In this document: piece by piece, positions 24,953 to 32,815 of the stretch
Numbering within the stretch: position 1 is the stretch's first letter
Layout: every line of letters begins with the position of its first letter
Origin: CBDAKK01 sp965196605
GTDB taxonomy: Bacteria; Spirochaetota; Spirochaetia; WTKD01; G963693115
Direction of reading: 5' to 3'
Length of the DNA stretch: 64,000 bases
Assembly: GCA_965196605.1 (NCBI GenBank)
Contig: CBDAKK010000001.1
Span: 186,001 to 250,000 of the forward strand
Notes under the pieces: model-generated
What the model was told of the DNA's origin: nothing
The model's input: the letters and a program-made list of their open reading frames with translations, nothing else
Database searches by the model: none
Position numbers and translations under genes: made by a program

Positions 24953-24981
24953 ACGCCCGTGCCATGAGCAAGGGCGTTTTT
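24953..24981 (+). terminator. probable Rho-independent terminator
   Basis: ACGCCC stem, 13-nt loop, GGGCGT followed by a run of five T. Short stem, so moderate confidence. It lies just before the small zinc-ribbon-like gene. Confidence 0.45.
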
Positions 24982-25003
24982 CGTGCTACACTAAAGCCAT
25001 AGT

Positions 25004-25192
25004 ATGCCTAAAAAACAACGCTACGAAGAGACGTCACAGAAAATATGCAATGCTTGTGGAAAAAACATTTACACACATGAGATGGAAGCACAGGAGACGG
25101 CGCGATACCGAGAACATGAAGAAACAAACGTACAACTTCAATGGTACCCTTGCCCATACGGCCATGGGTGGCATTTAACCAGCGGCAACTAA
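25004..25192 (+). CDS. small zinc-ribbon-like protein
   Basis: 62 residues. CNACGK near residue 15 and CPYGHGWHLTSG near the C-terminus supply Cys/His pairs that could bind zinc. The closing CPxxHGWHLTS pattern is common in small uncharacterised bacterial and phage zinc proteins. A TACACT -10-like box lies about 11 nt upstream and no clear Shine-Dalgarno is seen. Function unknown. Confidence 0.6.
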   Translation: MPKKQRYEETSQKICNACGKNIYTHEMEAQETARYREHEETNVQLQWYPCPYGHGWHLTSGN

Positions 25193-25225
25193 GGCTCAGT
25201 AACGCTTAACGTAGACTACACACGG

Positions 25226-27052
25226 TTATTCGACGGTAACGCTTTTTGCCAAGTTGCGCGGCATGTCCACGTTTACCTTGCGCGCCTGCGCCACGTAGAG
25301 TGCAAACAAGTGCGTGGCCACAGCAAACAAAAAGGGGTAAAACAACTCATGCGTTTGTGGAATAAAGAGCGCATCGTCAACAAGCTCATGAGAGTCTTGC
25401 AAGGTTTCTGGTGCAATGAGTACGGCAGAGCCACCGCGCGCCTTTACTTCTGCAATGTTGCTTTTCATTTTTACGCTAAAGCGGTCGTCTGCCATGAGAA
25501 AGACAGACGGAAAGTGTTCATCAATAAGCGCAATAGTTCCGTGCTTCATTTCAGACGCGCTGCAAGCGTTTGCGTTGATGTAGCTTACTTCCTTGAGTTT
25601 GAGCGCCGACTCACGCGCAATGGGCATGCTTATGCCTCTGCCTAAGTACAACAAATGTGGCACATGCGCGTACTGGTGGGCTAGCGTTTTCACGCGCTCT
25701 TTTTGTAAGAGTATCGCTTCCATCTTTTCAGGAATGGCGTGCAAGGCATCTAAAAATGCCTTTCCTTCTTCAAAAGACATGTCGCGAGAACGCGCAATGA
25801 TGAGTGCGAGCGCGTACAGCACGCCAAGCTGCCCGCTAAAGGCCTTGGTTGACGCAACTGAAATTTCATTTCCACTGTGCATAAAACTACCGCCGTCTGT
25901 TTCACGCGCAATGGTAGAGCCCACCACGTTACAAATGCCCCGCACGGGCAAGCCATGCTTTTTTAGCTCCCTCATGGCAATAATGGTGTCATAGGTTTCT
26001 CCGGATTGAGAAAGCACCAGATACAACGTAGTTTCGCGCATGAGCGGGTTGCAAGAGACAAACTCGGAGGCAAGCGTAGCGCGCGCGGGTATGCGTGCAA
26101 GGCGCTCTATGAGCATGGCACCGACCTCTGCTGCGTGGTAGCTTGTGCCCATGGCAAGCAGCTCTACTGCTTCATAAGACCGTAGTTGTTCTAATGAAAT
26201 ATTCATGCCTCCTAGCACTGCGTTTGCTTCATCAATGTCTATGCGCCCCGCAAGCGCGTTTCTCAGAGCTGTGGGGTGTTCGTGTATCTCTTTCTCCATA
26301 AAGGTTGTGTATGCACCCCGTTCTATTGCCGACAAGTCCCATGTTATTTTATGAGAAGTTTTTTGTACCGAAACGGCTTTTCTGTTGTAAATGCTTACTT
26401 CATCCTTGCTTACCTGCGCAATTTCGCCGTGTTCCATGTATACCACCGTGTCGCTAAAGCGCCGTAGCGCGGAGGGGTCGGAGGCAAGGAGCCGTGCTGA
26501 ACGCGCGTTTGCAATGACCATGGGCGAACCATGACATACACCGACAATGGTGTCGGGGTGCTTCTCATGCACAAGCAAAAGCCCGTAGGTTCCTTCAAGG
26601 TATTCAAGGGTTGCAAGCACACTCTCGCTTAAAATGCCGTTGTAGTTTTTTGCAAACAGGTGCGCTATTACTTCCGAGTCCGTCTCCGATTGAAAGTGTA
26701 TTCCGTCTTCTACCAGCTTTTGTTTTAATTGCGCAAAGTTTTCTATAATGCCATTGTGTACAAGCGCGCATGAGCCGTCATAACTCACATGAGGATGGGC
26801 GTTTGCTTGACTTACAACGCCATGCGTAGCCCAACGCGTATGCCCTATGCCTACCGTTCCATGAACTGGTGCATGTGCGTATGTTTCTTGCAAAACGCTG
26901 AGTTTGCCAACCGCTTTTTGCACGACAATGCCACGCTCATTGAGTACCGCTATGCCTGCGGAGTCGTATCCACGATATTCAAGTCTTCCCAATCCTTCAT
27001 ACAATACATCTTGCGCATCATCATTTCCTACATAACCACATACACCGCACAT
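25226..27052 (-). CDS. glmS: glutamine-fructose-6-phosphate aminotransferase
   Basis: 608 residues from MCGVCGYVG, so Cys2 is the N-terminal nucleophile after Met removal; an upstream in-frame start would bury it. N-terminal glutaminase (EYRGYDSAG, GHTRWATHG, HNGIIEN), then two SIS isomerase domains (MGTSYHAAEVG, SQSGETYDTI, AFSGQLGVLYALA) and the DMPRNLAKSVTVE C-terminus. It makes glucosamine-6-phosphate for peptidoglycan. TATAAT lies 6 nt before the ATG with no Shine-Dalgarno, suggesting a leaderless mRNA. No glmS ribozyme is seen upstream. Confidence 0.97.
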   Translation of the reverse strand: MCGVCGYVGNDDAQDVLYEGLGRLEYRGYDSAGIAVLNERGIVVQKAVGKLSVLQETYAHAPVHGTVGIGHTRWATHGVVSQANAHPHVSYDGSCALVHNGIIENFAQLKQKLVEDGIHFQSETDSEVIAHLFAKNYNGILSESVLATLEYLEGTYGLLLVHEKHPDTIVGVCHGSPMVIANARSARLLASDPSALRRFSDTVVYMEHGEIAQVSKDEVSIYNRKAVSVQKTSHKITWDLSAIERGAYTTFMEKEIHEHPTALRNALAGRIDIDEANAVLGGMNISLEQLRSYEAVELLAMGTSYHAAEVGAMLIERLARIPARATLASEFVSCNPLMRETTLYLVLSQSGETYDTIIAMRELKKHGLPVRGICNVVGSTIARETDGGSFMHSGNEISVASTKAFSGQLGVLYALALIIARSRDMSFEEGKAFLDALHAIPEKMEAILLQKERVKTLAHQYAHVPHLLYLGRGISMPIARESALKLKEVSYINANACSASEMKHGTIALIDEHFPSVFLMADDRFSVKMKSNIAEVKARGGSAVLIAPETLQDSHELVDDALFIPQTHELFYPFLFAVATHLFALYVAQARKVNVDMPRNLAKSVTVE

Positions 27053-27058
27053 GGGCTT

Positions 27059-27064
27059 ATTATA
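27059..27064 (-). promoter_or_regulatory. -10 box of glmS (leaderless layout)
   Basis: TATAAT-AAGCCC-ATG on the minus strand: 6 nt between box and start codon, no Shine-Dalgarno. Confidence 0.6.
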
Positions 27065-27176
27065 CACCACGGTACACAAGCAACTGAATTTATTTAGGTC
27101 AATTTCCATTATTGTGTGCAAGACTAAAATTAAAGAAGAGAAAATAAAAAAAACCTCCTTGTATGAGTAACAACTA

Positions 27177-27260
27177 TGCAACAATCGTCCGAGAAAACAC
27201 CTTGAGTTCTAAACATCTACTCAATACTTTCTGTTGCATGTGCTCCTTGAAATCCACCAG
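27177..27260 (+). repeat. intergenic repeat element, copy A
   Basis: About 80 nt between glmS and clpS, closely similar to 31917-31998 (AACAATCGTCCGAGAAAA..., CTTTCTGTTGCA, TCCACC shared). Ends GCAACA...TGTTGC can pair. Lies about 40 nt before the clpS -10 box. Confidence 0.6.
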
Positions 27261-27299
27261 TAAGCTACAGCGACTAACCTTTAAACATGTGTTTTTTGT

Positions 27300-27305
27300 T
27301 ATAAT
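27300..27305 (+). promoter_or_regulatory. -10 box of clpS (leaderless layout)
   Basis: TATAAT-GAAGCC-ATG: 6 nt between box and start codon, no Shine-Dalgarno. Confidence 0.6.
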
Positions 27306-27311
27306 GAAGCC

Positions 27312-27647
27312 ATGGAAGATAAGAGCGATAAGCTATCGGGAATACCTAAGAAGGAACATCAATCGCTTGATAAAAAAAGCAGTAGTTCTGGAAAGAAATT
27401 TCATATTTTTAAGCTATTACTTCATAATGACCCGACTACTCCCATGCACTTTGTTATTGAGGTAATTCGCGTGATTTTTAAGCATTCGCCGGCAGAGGCG
27501 CATGCCCTTATGTTTGAGGCCCATACCTATGGCAAAGCGGTCGTAGGCATGTTTCCAAAAGACATAGCAGATGCATATATTAATAGTGTGCATGCTTTAG
27601 CAAAGCATCATGGTCATTTGCTGCGTTGCTCAAAAGAAGAGGTATAG
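27312..27647 (+). CDS. clpS: ATP-dependent Clp protease adaptor ClpS
   Basis: 111 residues. After a Ser/Lys-rich N-terminal tail, the core LLHNDPTTPMHFVIEVI, then EAHALMFEAHTYGKAVVG, is the ClpS fold, including the HNDPxTPMxFV pocket that recognises N-degrons. It delivers substrates to ClpA. It is directly followed by clpA, the usual pair. Confidence 0.95.
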   Translation: MEDKSDKLSGIPKKEHQSLDKKSSSSGKKFHIFKLLLHNDPTTPMHFVIEVIRVIFKHSPAEAHALMFEAHTYGKAVVGMFPKDIADAYINSVHALAKHHGHLLRCSKEEV

Positions 27648-27652
27648 CGTAC

Positions 27653-30184
27653 ATGAGAGTGCATTTTGACGACTTAGCAATGCTTATATTTAATGCAGCT
27701 TCTGAAGAAGCGCAACATGTGCGACATCCCTACGTTACGCCGGAACATGTTTTTTTTTGCGCCTTACAGTTTCATCCCGTACGAGGTGTTTTTGAATTAC
27801 TTGATGTAGACATTTTCGAGTTGGAAGAAGAAATACATAGATATTTGTCGTATATCAATGAAAGCGTTATTGCCGATAAATCCAACGATGGAATCCCAAA
27901 GCACTCTCTAGGTTTTGATAAATTCTTGGAGTATTCCATTGCGCACATGCAAAAATCGAAGAATTCGTACATCGATATTAAAAACATTTTACACGCGTTA
28001 ATAGATATAGAAGAACTGCAGGCCACAAGATTTTTTAGGAGTCGTAACATAACACATGAAAAAATATCTAAAGTTTTAGATAATAAATTTTTTGAAAAGT
28101 ACTTAAAAGATAAACATGACGAAGATATTAAGAGTTCTTTTGATGCTAAGGAAATACTTTCTCTTGAAGAAGCCGAACAAGAAGAGTATTTTTCTTCACT
28201 CTATACACAGGCAGGCAAGCAGGAGGATGACGAGACATTTTTAAAAAAATTCACCACGGTTGTAAGCAAAAAGTCAGAAAATGACGAGGTGTTTATAGGG
28301 CAGGAAGCGGTCATTCGCAGCGTGTTTGAGGTGTTGGTACGGCGGAGAAAAAACAATGCAATTCTTATTGGTGATGCGGGAGTCGGAAAAACTGCGTTAG
28401 TACATGAACTTGGTCGTCGTATTTTTAATAAGCAGGTACCTGCAACGCTAGAAGATTTTGTATTGCTTGAGCTAAATGTCGTAGCGCTTATTGCGGGTAC
28501 GCGTTATAGAGGTGATTTTGAGGATAGGGTACGGCGACTAACGCGCGCTATTTCCAGTAAAAAATGTATTTTGTTCATAGACGAGATGCATACCATAGTG
28601 GGTATTGGTGGTTCATCGGGTAGTACTAATGACTTGAGCGACTTTATAAAGCTATTATTAATGGAAAATAATGTGCGCTTTATAGGTGCGACTACGTTTG
28701 AGGAGTATAAAAAACTAGAGCGTGAAAAGGCATTATTCCGTCGTTTTTACCCCATAGAAGTTGTCGAGCCGAGTTTGCAAAGTACAGAACAAATACTCGG
28801 ACATGTGCGCCCCTTATACGAAAAATTTTACAATGTACAATATCCCGATTCGGTATTGAATACGGTCGTTCGTTTAAGTCATGATTTCTTGCGTGAGCGA
28901 AAATTTCCCGACAAGGCTTTAGATGTACTCGACTCCGTTGGAGCAATGTTAACTATTGATGAGTTTGTTGAAAAACAAGCGTCTACTAAAAATATGAACG
29001 AGGCTTCTGAAAGCGTGGCTGATACAAATACTTTGCAAAAACCGCGAGAAAACAAAACTAAAAAAGCAAAGTCACGTGTTATTACAGAAAAACAGGTCGA
29101 GCATCTCATTAGTAGAATGACAAAGCGTCCTGTTGCCAGCGTCACAAGAAATGAATTTATGCGCTTAGCAAGACTTGAGCGCATCTTGAATAAAAAAATA
29201 TTTGGTCAAACGCATGCAATACAGGCTGTAGCACGCGCCATACGTCGTGCTAAAAGTGGAGTTACTACTACACAAAAGCCGCTACTCTGTACGCTTTTTG
29301 TTGGGACTACGGGCGTAGGTAAAACTGAGCTGTCAAAGCAGCTGGCAGCAGAATTGGGAATGCAATTTCTGCGTTTTGATATGAGCGAATATCAAGAACG
29401 ACATTCTGTTTCAAAATTCATCGGTTCGCCCCCAGGATATGTCGGACACGAACATGGCGGAGTGTTTGTAGATAAAGTGCGTCGCACACCACACGCAGTT
29501 GTGTTATTGGATGAAATAGAGAAAGCACACAGTGATGTTTTTAACTTATTGTTGCAAATTATGGACTATGGTTTTATAACAGACAGCCTTGGGACACAAG
29601 CAGATTTTAGAAATGCAATTATAATTATGACCTCAAATGCTGGCGTGCAAGAGGCTATGAACGCCCCTATAGGGTTTACGCATGCGGGACATAAAGGAAA
29701 TACGGAAATTCATGAGGCTGTGAATAGAGTTTTTTCACCCGAATTTAGAAACAGGCTTGATGATACAATTGTTTTTAACTCTTTACAACAAAAGGATATA
29801 CGAGCAGTAGTTATAAAAGAACTTAAAATGATTGAAGACAGCTTAATGAAAAAGCATATTAGGCTTACATGGACCGCTGGAGTAGTTTCATACTTGTCGC
29901 ATAAAGGCTATTCTCCTGCTTTTGGTGCACGCAATGTTATACGTACTATAGACGGAGAAATACGAGACAGTATTGCGGAACATGTTGTCAAGGCACTTTC
30001 CAAATCTAGCCACACTTTTCAGGCTAGTAGTGTTCGTATGAGACCTACTGTTTGTTTGGAGCTGTACCTGAGACGTGCTAGTAGTACCAGCAATAATAAA
30101 AAAATGGTAGATGTCCGTGTCTCTTCTAGCAATTTCAAAAAAGATGAATTTTCAGACATACAAAAAAGTGTTGCTGTCGAATAA
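27653..30184 (+). CDS. clpA: ATP-dependent Clp protease ATPase ClpA
   Basis: 843 residues from the ATG at 27653, with an AGAGG Shine-Dalgarno inside the end of clpS; an upstream in-frame start at 27626 would overlap clpS and does not match the Clp-N domain start (MRVHFDDLAML). It has an N-terminal Clp-N double repeat, AAA domain 1 (GDAGVGKT near residue 240, LFIDEMHTIVG), AAA domain 2 (GTTGVGKTE near 551, VVLLDEIEKAH) and no ClpB-type middle domain. Unfolds proteins for ClpP with ClpS as adaptor. It is convergent with the next gene, 3 nt between stops. Confidence 0.95.
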   Translation: MRVHFDDLAMLIFNAASEEAQHVRHPYVTPEHVFFCALQFHPVRGVFELLDVDIFELEEEIHRYLSYINESVIADKSNDGIPKHSLGFDKFLEYSIAHMQKSKNSYIDIKNILHALIDIEELQATRFFRSRNITHEKISKVLDNKFFEKYLKDKHDEDIKSSFDAKEILSLEEAEQEEYFSSLYTQAGKQEDDETFLKKFTTVVSKKSENDEVFIGQEAVIRSVFEVLVRRRKNNAILIGDAGVGKTALVHELGRRIFNKQVPATLEDFVLLELNVVALIAGTRYRGDFEDRVRRLTRAISSKKCILFIDEMHTIVGIGGSSGSTNDLSDFIKLLLMENNVRFIGATTFEEYKKLEREKALFRRFYPIEVVEPSLQSTEQILGHVRPLYEKFYNVQYPDSVLNTVVRLSHDFLRERKFPDKALDVLDSVGAMLTIDEFVEKQASTKNMNEASESVADTNTLQKPRENKTKKAKSRVITEKQVEHLISRMTKRPVASVTRNEFMRLARLERILNKKIFGQTHAIQAVARAIRRAKSGVTTTQKPLLCTLFVGTTGVGKTELSKQLAAELGMQFLRFDMSEYQERHSVSKFIGSPPGYVGHEHGGVFVDKVRRTPHAVVLLDEIEKAHSDVFNLLLQIMDYGFITDSLGTQADFRNAIIIMTSNAGVQEAMNAPIGFTHAGHKGNTEIHEAVNRVFSPEFRNRLDDTIVFNSLQQKDIRAVVIKELKMIEDSLMKKHIRLTWTAGVVSYLSHKGYSPAFGARNVIRTIDGEIRDSIAEHVVKALSKSSHTFQASSVRMRPTVCLELYLRRASSTSNNKKMVDVRVSSSNFKKDEFSDIQKSVAVE

Positions 30185-30187
30185 TCG

Positions 30188-31456
30188 TCATTTGCGTGTT
30201 TGATATTTGGACTGAAACATTCCTATATACATGTTGGCCATTTTGACTCCTGTTTCATACGATGAAATTTCTACAATGTTATACTCATGTTTTTCAGTTG
30301 CTATATGCACAAGAGATGATTGGGGTATTTCCGCTGCATTGGTTACAAGATGTACTTCAGGCATTTGAGGACTGTTTTTAGAAAAGCGTCGAATAATAGC
30401 GTGACATTTGTTTTTAAGTTTTACATGGCAGCCTATGGGAATGATGCCTATTGATCTTGTAAAAAGCTTTATATTTTCTGTGTTGAAATTATATCTATCA
30501 TCAATTATTGTTTTCATGGTTTGAAAAGGCGTTTTTTCTTTTAAGGTGACTGACTGCATGTAATAATCTATTATCGTGAGAAGATTAGCGGCAGTATTTA
30601 TTTCATTATTTTCTTCTTTATACTGTAGATTTGTTGCGTTTGCTTGGTAAGGTCGCATATTCGCTATAACATCTATGACATATGATGGAAAGTGTTTTTT
30701 ATATAGCGTTTTTGCACTAAAATTTATCAGAACTTCTCGCGCTTTATACTCTGTGAAATCTACTGTTTTGTTAATGCGATCTTCTATATTCATTGCACAT
30801 ATGTATGAGGCAAATGCACAAATACCTATTTCTATACGCTTATCTATGCTACGAAAAAATGGCTGTTTAGCTTTATTTTGTTCGAGTACCGCAAGAGTGA
30901 GTAAGAGAAGTTTAATAGCTAGCTCACTTGTTATGTTTCTATCGGCATCTACAGGCATATTACCTATTGCAAGATAAGGGTAAGAACATTGTTTTACTTT
31001 TGGAACGACTTCATTACAAACAAACTGTTGAATATCTTGATACGTTAACGCACCTTTTTTAGAAAAATTGAATAATAGGCTGTGTGCAGATTCATACAAT
31101 GCCCCGTACTCTGTAAATACACGAGCAATGACATAAGGATCATCTTCTTCAACAAATTGATGATCATCTAGAAAAGACTCTGTATTCAAATCACCGTTCT
31201 CATGTGTGGATTTAGAGTCATTTGCAGTATCTATATCATCATTTTGTTCATCCTCTTCAAATAAATCGCCTATATCGCTTTTAAGACTTAAGGGCTCATC
31301 TGAAACAATGGCATTGAGGTATGTTTCTTGAAATATTTTTAGCATATCCTCTGTTATTATGGTACGTGGTAATAAAACCACAAAGTTAGAATCATACTCT
31401 GCTACAGCATTCGTTACATTATTCACCTGTAAGCTTTGAACTGATATTTGTTCCAT
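30188..31456 (-). CDS. degenerate HD-GYP-like protein
   Basis: 422 residues from the ATG at 31456 (MEQISVQSL). Acidic, low-complexity segment near residues 60-105. The C-terminal part (TPFQTMKTII..., then FTRSIGIIPIGCHVKLKN) matches the end of HD-GYP c-di-GMP phosphodiesterases, where PxxAxxxI and GxxPxGxxVxL are conserved. The helical region before it lacks the HD and HHE metal motifs and the GYP motif itself. It is probably a catalytically dead c-di-GMP sensor or scaffold. TATGAT lies 7 nt before the start, again without Shine-Dalgarno. Confidence 0.65.
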   Translation of the reverse strand: MEQISVQSLQVNNVTNAVAEYDSNFVVLLPRTIITEDMLKIFQETYLNAIVSDEPLSLKSDIGDLFEEDEQNDDIDTANDSKSTHENGDLNTESFLDDHQFVEEDDPYVIARVFTEYGALYESAHSLLFNFSKKGALTYQDIQQFVCNEVVPKVKQCSYPYLAIGNMPVDADRNITSELAIKLLLLTLAVLEQNKAKQPFFRSIDKRIEIGICAFASYICAMNIEDRINKTVDFTEYKAREVLINFSAKTLYKKHFPSYVIDVIANMRPYQANATNLQYKEENNEINTAANLLTIIDYYMQSVTLKEKTPFQTMKTIIDDRYNFNTENIKLFTRSIGIIPIGCHVKLKNKCHAIIRRFSKNSPQMPEVHLVTNAAEIPQSSLVHIATEKHEYNIVEISSYETGVKMANMYIGMFQSKYQTRK

Positions 31457-31463
31457 ATTTTTC

Positions 31464-31469
31464 ATCATA
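31464..31469 (-). promoter_or_regulatory. -10 box of the HD-GYP-like gene (leaderless layout)
   Basis: TATGAT-GAAAAAT-ATG on the minus strand; 7 nt spacing, no Shine-Dalgarno. Confidence 0.45.
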
Positions 31470-31916
31470 TTATCTTTAACCTAGAATGAACAGTAAATTT
31501 TAAATATTTTTCAAGTGGGATATTCAGAATTTTTTTAAAAAGGAACTTCGATAATATGAAATAACAAAGAATTAAAAAAATTCCTCTCTATGAGCAGTGT
31601 AATAAAACTAGCAACACCAAAATATGAATATCTAAGTGAGCGTGAACGCAGAACACTGTCAGAGCGACAAACACATAAGCAGGAGACAGTTAGTCAAGAC
31701 TAAAACGTCATAACAGTACGCTGTTCATCCCGGTAGCCTATACGTGCTCTGATGTCGGCTCCATGTCAGTTATTCATCTGTCTCCATCCTGCTGCCCAAA
31801 TACACAGTCACTGATGACAACTCTATCAGCGCAGCAACACGGAGCGTAACATGGGTACTCACCTCAGCTTTCCATACAGTAACACGTAGTGAGATTGCTC
31901 ACGTACAACATTTATT

Positions 31917-31998
31917 AAACAATCGCCCGAGAAAATCTCTTGACTTCCACACCTGCTCACTGCTTTTCTGTTGCACGCAACAATTTGAATCCACCCTA
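31917..31998 (+). repeat. intergenic repeat element, copy B
   Basis: Similar over about 80 nt to 27177-27260 (AACAATCGCCCGAGAAAA, CTTTTCTGTTGCA, TGAATCCACC). Contains TGTTGC-AC-GCAACA, a perfect small hairpin. Lies about 35 nt before the tatD -10 box. Confidence 0.6.
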
Positions 31999-32032
31999 TT
32001 GCCTTTATTAAACACAACAATTCTTATATGAT

Positions 32033-32038
32033 TATAAT
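32033..32038 (+). promoter_or_regulatory. -10 box of tatD-like gene (leaderless layout)
   Basis: TATAAT-ATT-GTG: only 3 nt between box and start codon, no Shine-Dalgarno. Confidence 0.55.
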
Positions 32039-32041
32039 ATT

Positions 32042-32815
32042 GTGAAAATATTTGATACACACGCTCATTTAGGACTTGTAAAAGAAGATAAAATATCTCA
32101 ATTAATCATTGCAAAAGAAGCACTTTCGCAAGGAACTGTTGGAATAGTAAATGTATGTAACAATTTACAAGATTTTCTCCCTACGTATAAAAACTTATAT
32201 ACAGCAAAGAACGTATATTTTGCTGTGGGAATATCTCCTTCTGAAGTAGCAAATACGCACTCGGGCTGGGACTTAAAGGTTAAAGAATTGGCTGCTTTAG
32301 ATAAGGTAATTGCCATAGGCGAAACAGGGCTTGATAGAAAATTTGGCAACAAAGATTTGCAAATAGAGTTTTTCATACGCCACATTGAAATTGCCGAAAA
32401 GCTAAAATTGCCTATTATTGTTCATAATCGCTATGCAAGTAAGGAAGTATGTCAAATCATATCAGAACGCATCATGAGCGTGCCTATTATTCTCCATTGC
32501 TATTTAGAAGATTGGGAATATGCAAAACGAGTGCTGAAAATAACCGAGAATGTATTCTTCTCTTTTACGGCACGTCTTACTTACAAAACTGCATGCGTAC
32601 TCCGTGATGCTGCTGCAAAAATTCCGCAAGAAAACATCATTGTTGAAAGCGAGAGTCCATTTATGCCTCCATCCGACATAAAAGAAAAGCGAAACAAGCC
32701 TTCCTTTACAAAATACACGATACAGCATCTCGCGCAAATACGAGATGTCGATGAGCAGGAATTGGCACATACAATATTTGAAAATTCGTGTAAAATATTC
32801 AACACGCGCCCATAA
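32042..32815 (+). CDS. TatD-family metal-dependent hydrolase
   Basis: 257 residues from a GTG start. TIM-barrel amidohydrolase signature: FDTHAHL near the N-terminus, GETGLD, HNRYASKEV, LHCYLEDW and VESESP. TatD enzymes are 3'-5' DNA exonucleases or deoxyribonucleases. The family motif at the fifth site is usually ETD(S/A)P; here it reads ESESP, so the metal-binding Asp is Glu. Stop and photolyase start overlap (TAATG), suggesting a DNA-repair operon. Confidence 0.88.
   Translation: MKIFDTHAHLGLVKEDKISQLIIAKEALSQGTVGIVNVCNNLQDFLPTYKNLYTAKNVYFAVGISPSEVANTHSGWDLKVKELAALDKVIAIGETGLDRKFGNKDLQIEFFIRHIEIAEKLKLPIIVHNRYASKEVCQIISERIMSVPIILHCYLEDWEYAKRVLKITENVFFSFTARLTYKTACVLRDAAAKIPQENIIVESESPFMPPSDIKEKRNKPSFTKYTIQHLAQIRDVDEQELAHTIFENSCKIFNTRP

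Larger units (their letters stand above)
23929..25003. other. about 1.07 kb intergenic region, mostly without genes
   Basis: No gene is supported. It contains G/C-run hairpins at 24355-24384, a long purine/pyrimidine hairpin at 24496-24545, and a terminator-like hairpin at 24953-24981. Open frames here lack start signals and family features. This is probably the right edge of the prophage or degraded DNA; no clear att site was found. Confidence 0.6.
31470..32041. other. intergenic region between HD-GYP-like gene and tatD-like gene
   Basis: About 570 bp. It contains a 37-codon open frame (31590-31703) without Shine-Dalgarno or family signal, the second copy of the intergenic repeat (31917-31998), and the tatD promoter. 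The middle part (31700-31910) shows nothing recognisable. Confidence 0.5.

Noticed and set aside
27053..27180. glmS ribozyme or riboswitch
   Set aside because: The -10 box lies 6 nt before the glmS ATG, leaving no leader to hold one.
31590..31703. 37-codon open frame (MSSVIKLATPKYEYL...)
   Set aside because: No Shine-Dalgarno, no nearby promoter, no family; could be real but unsupported.
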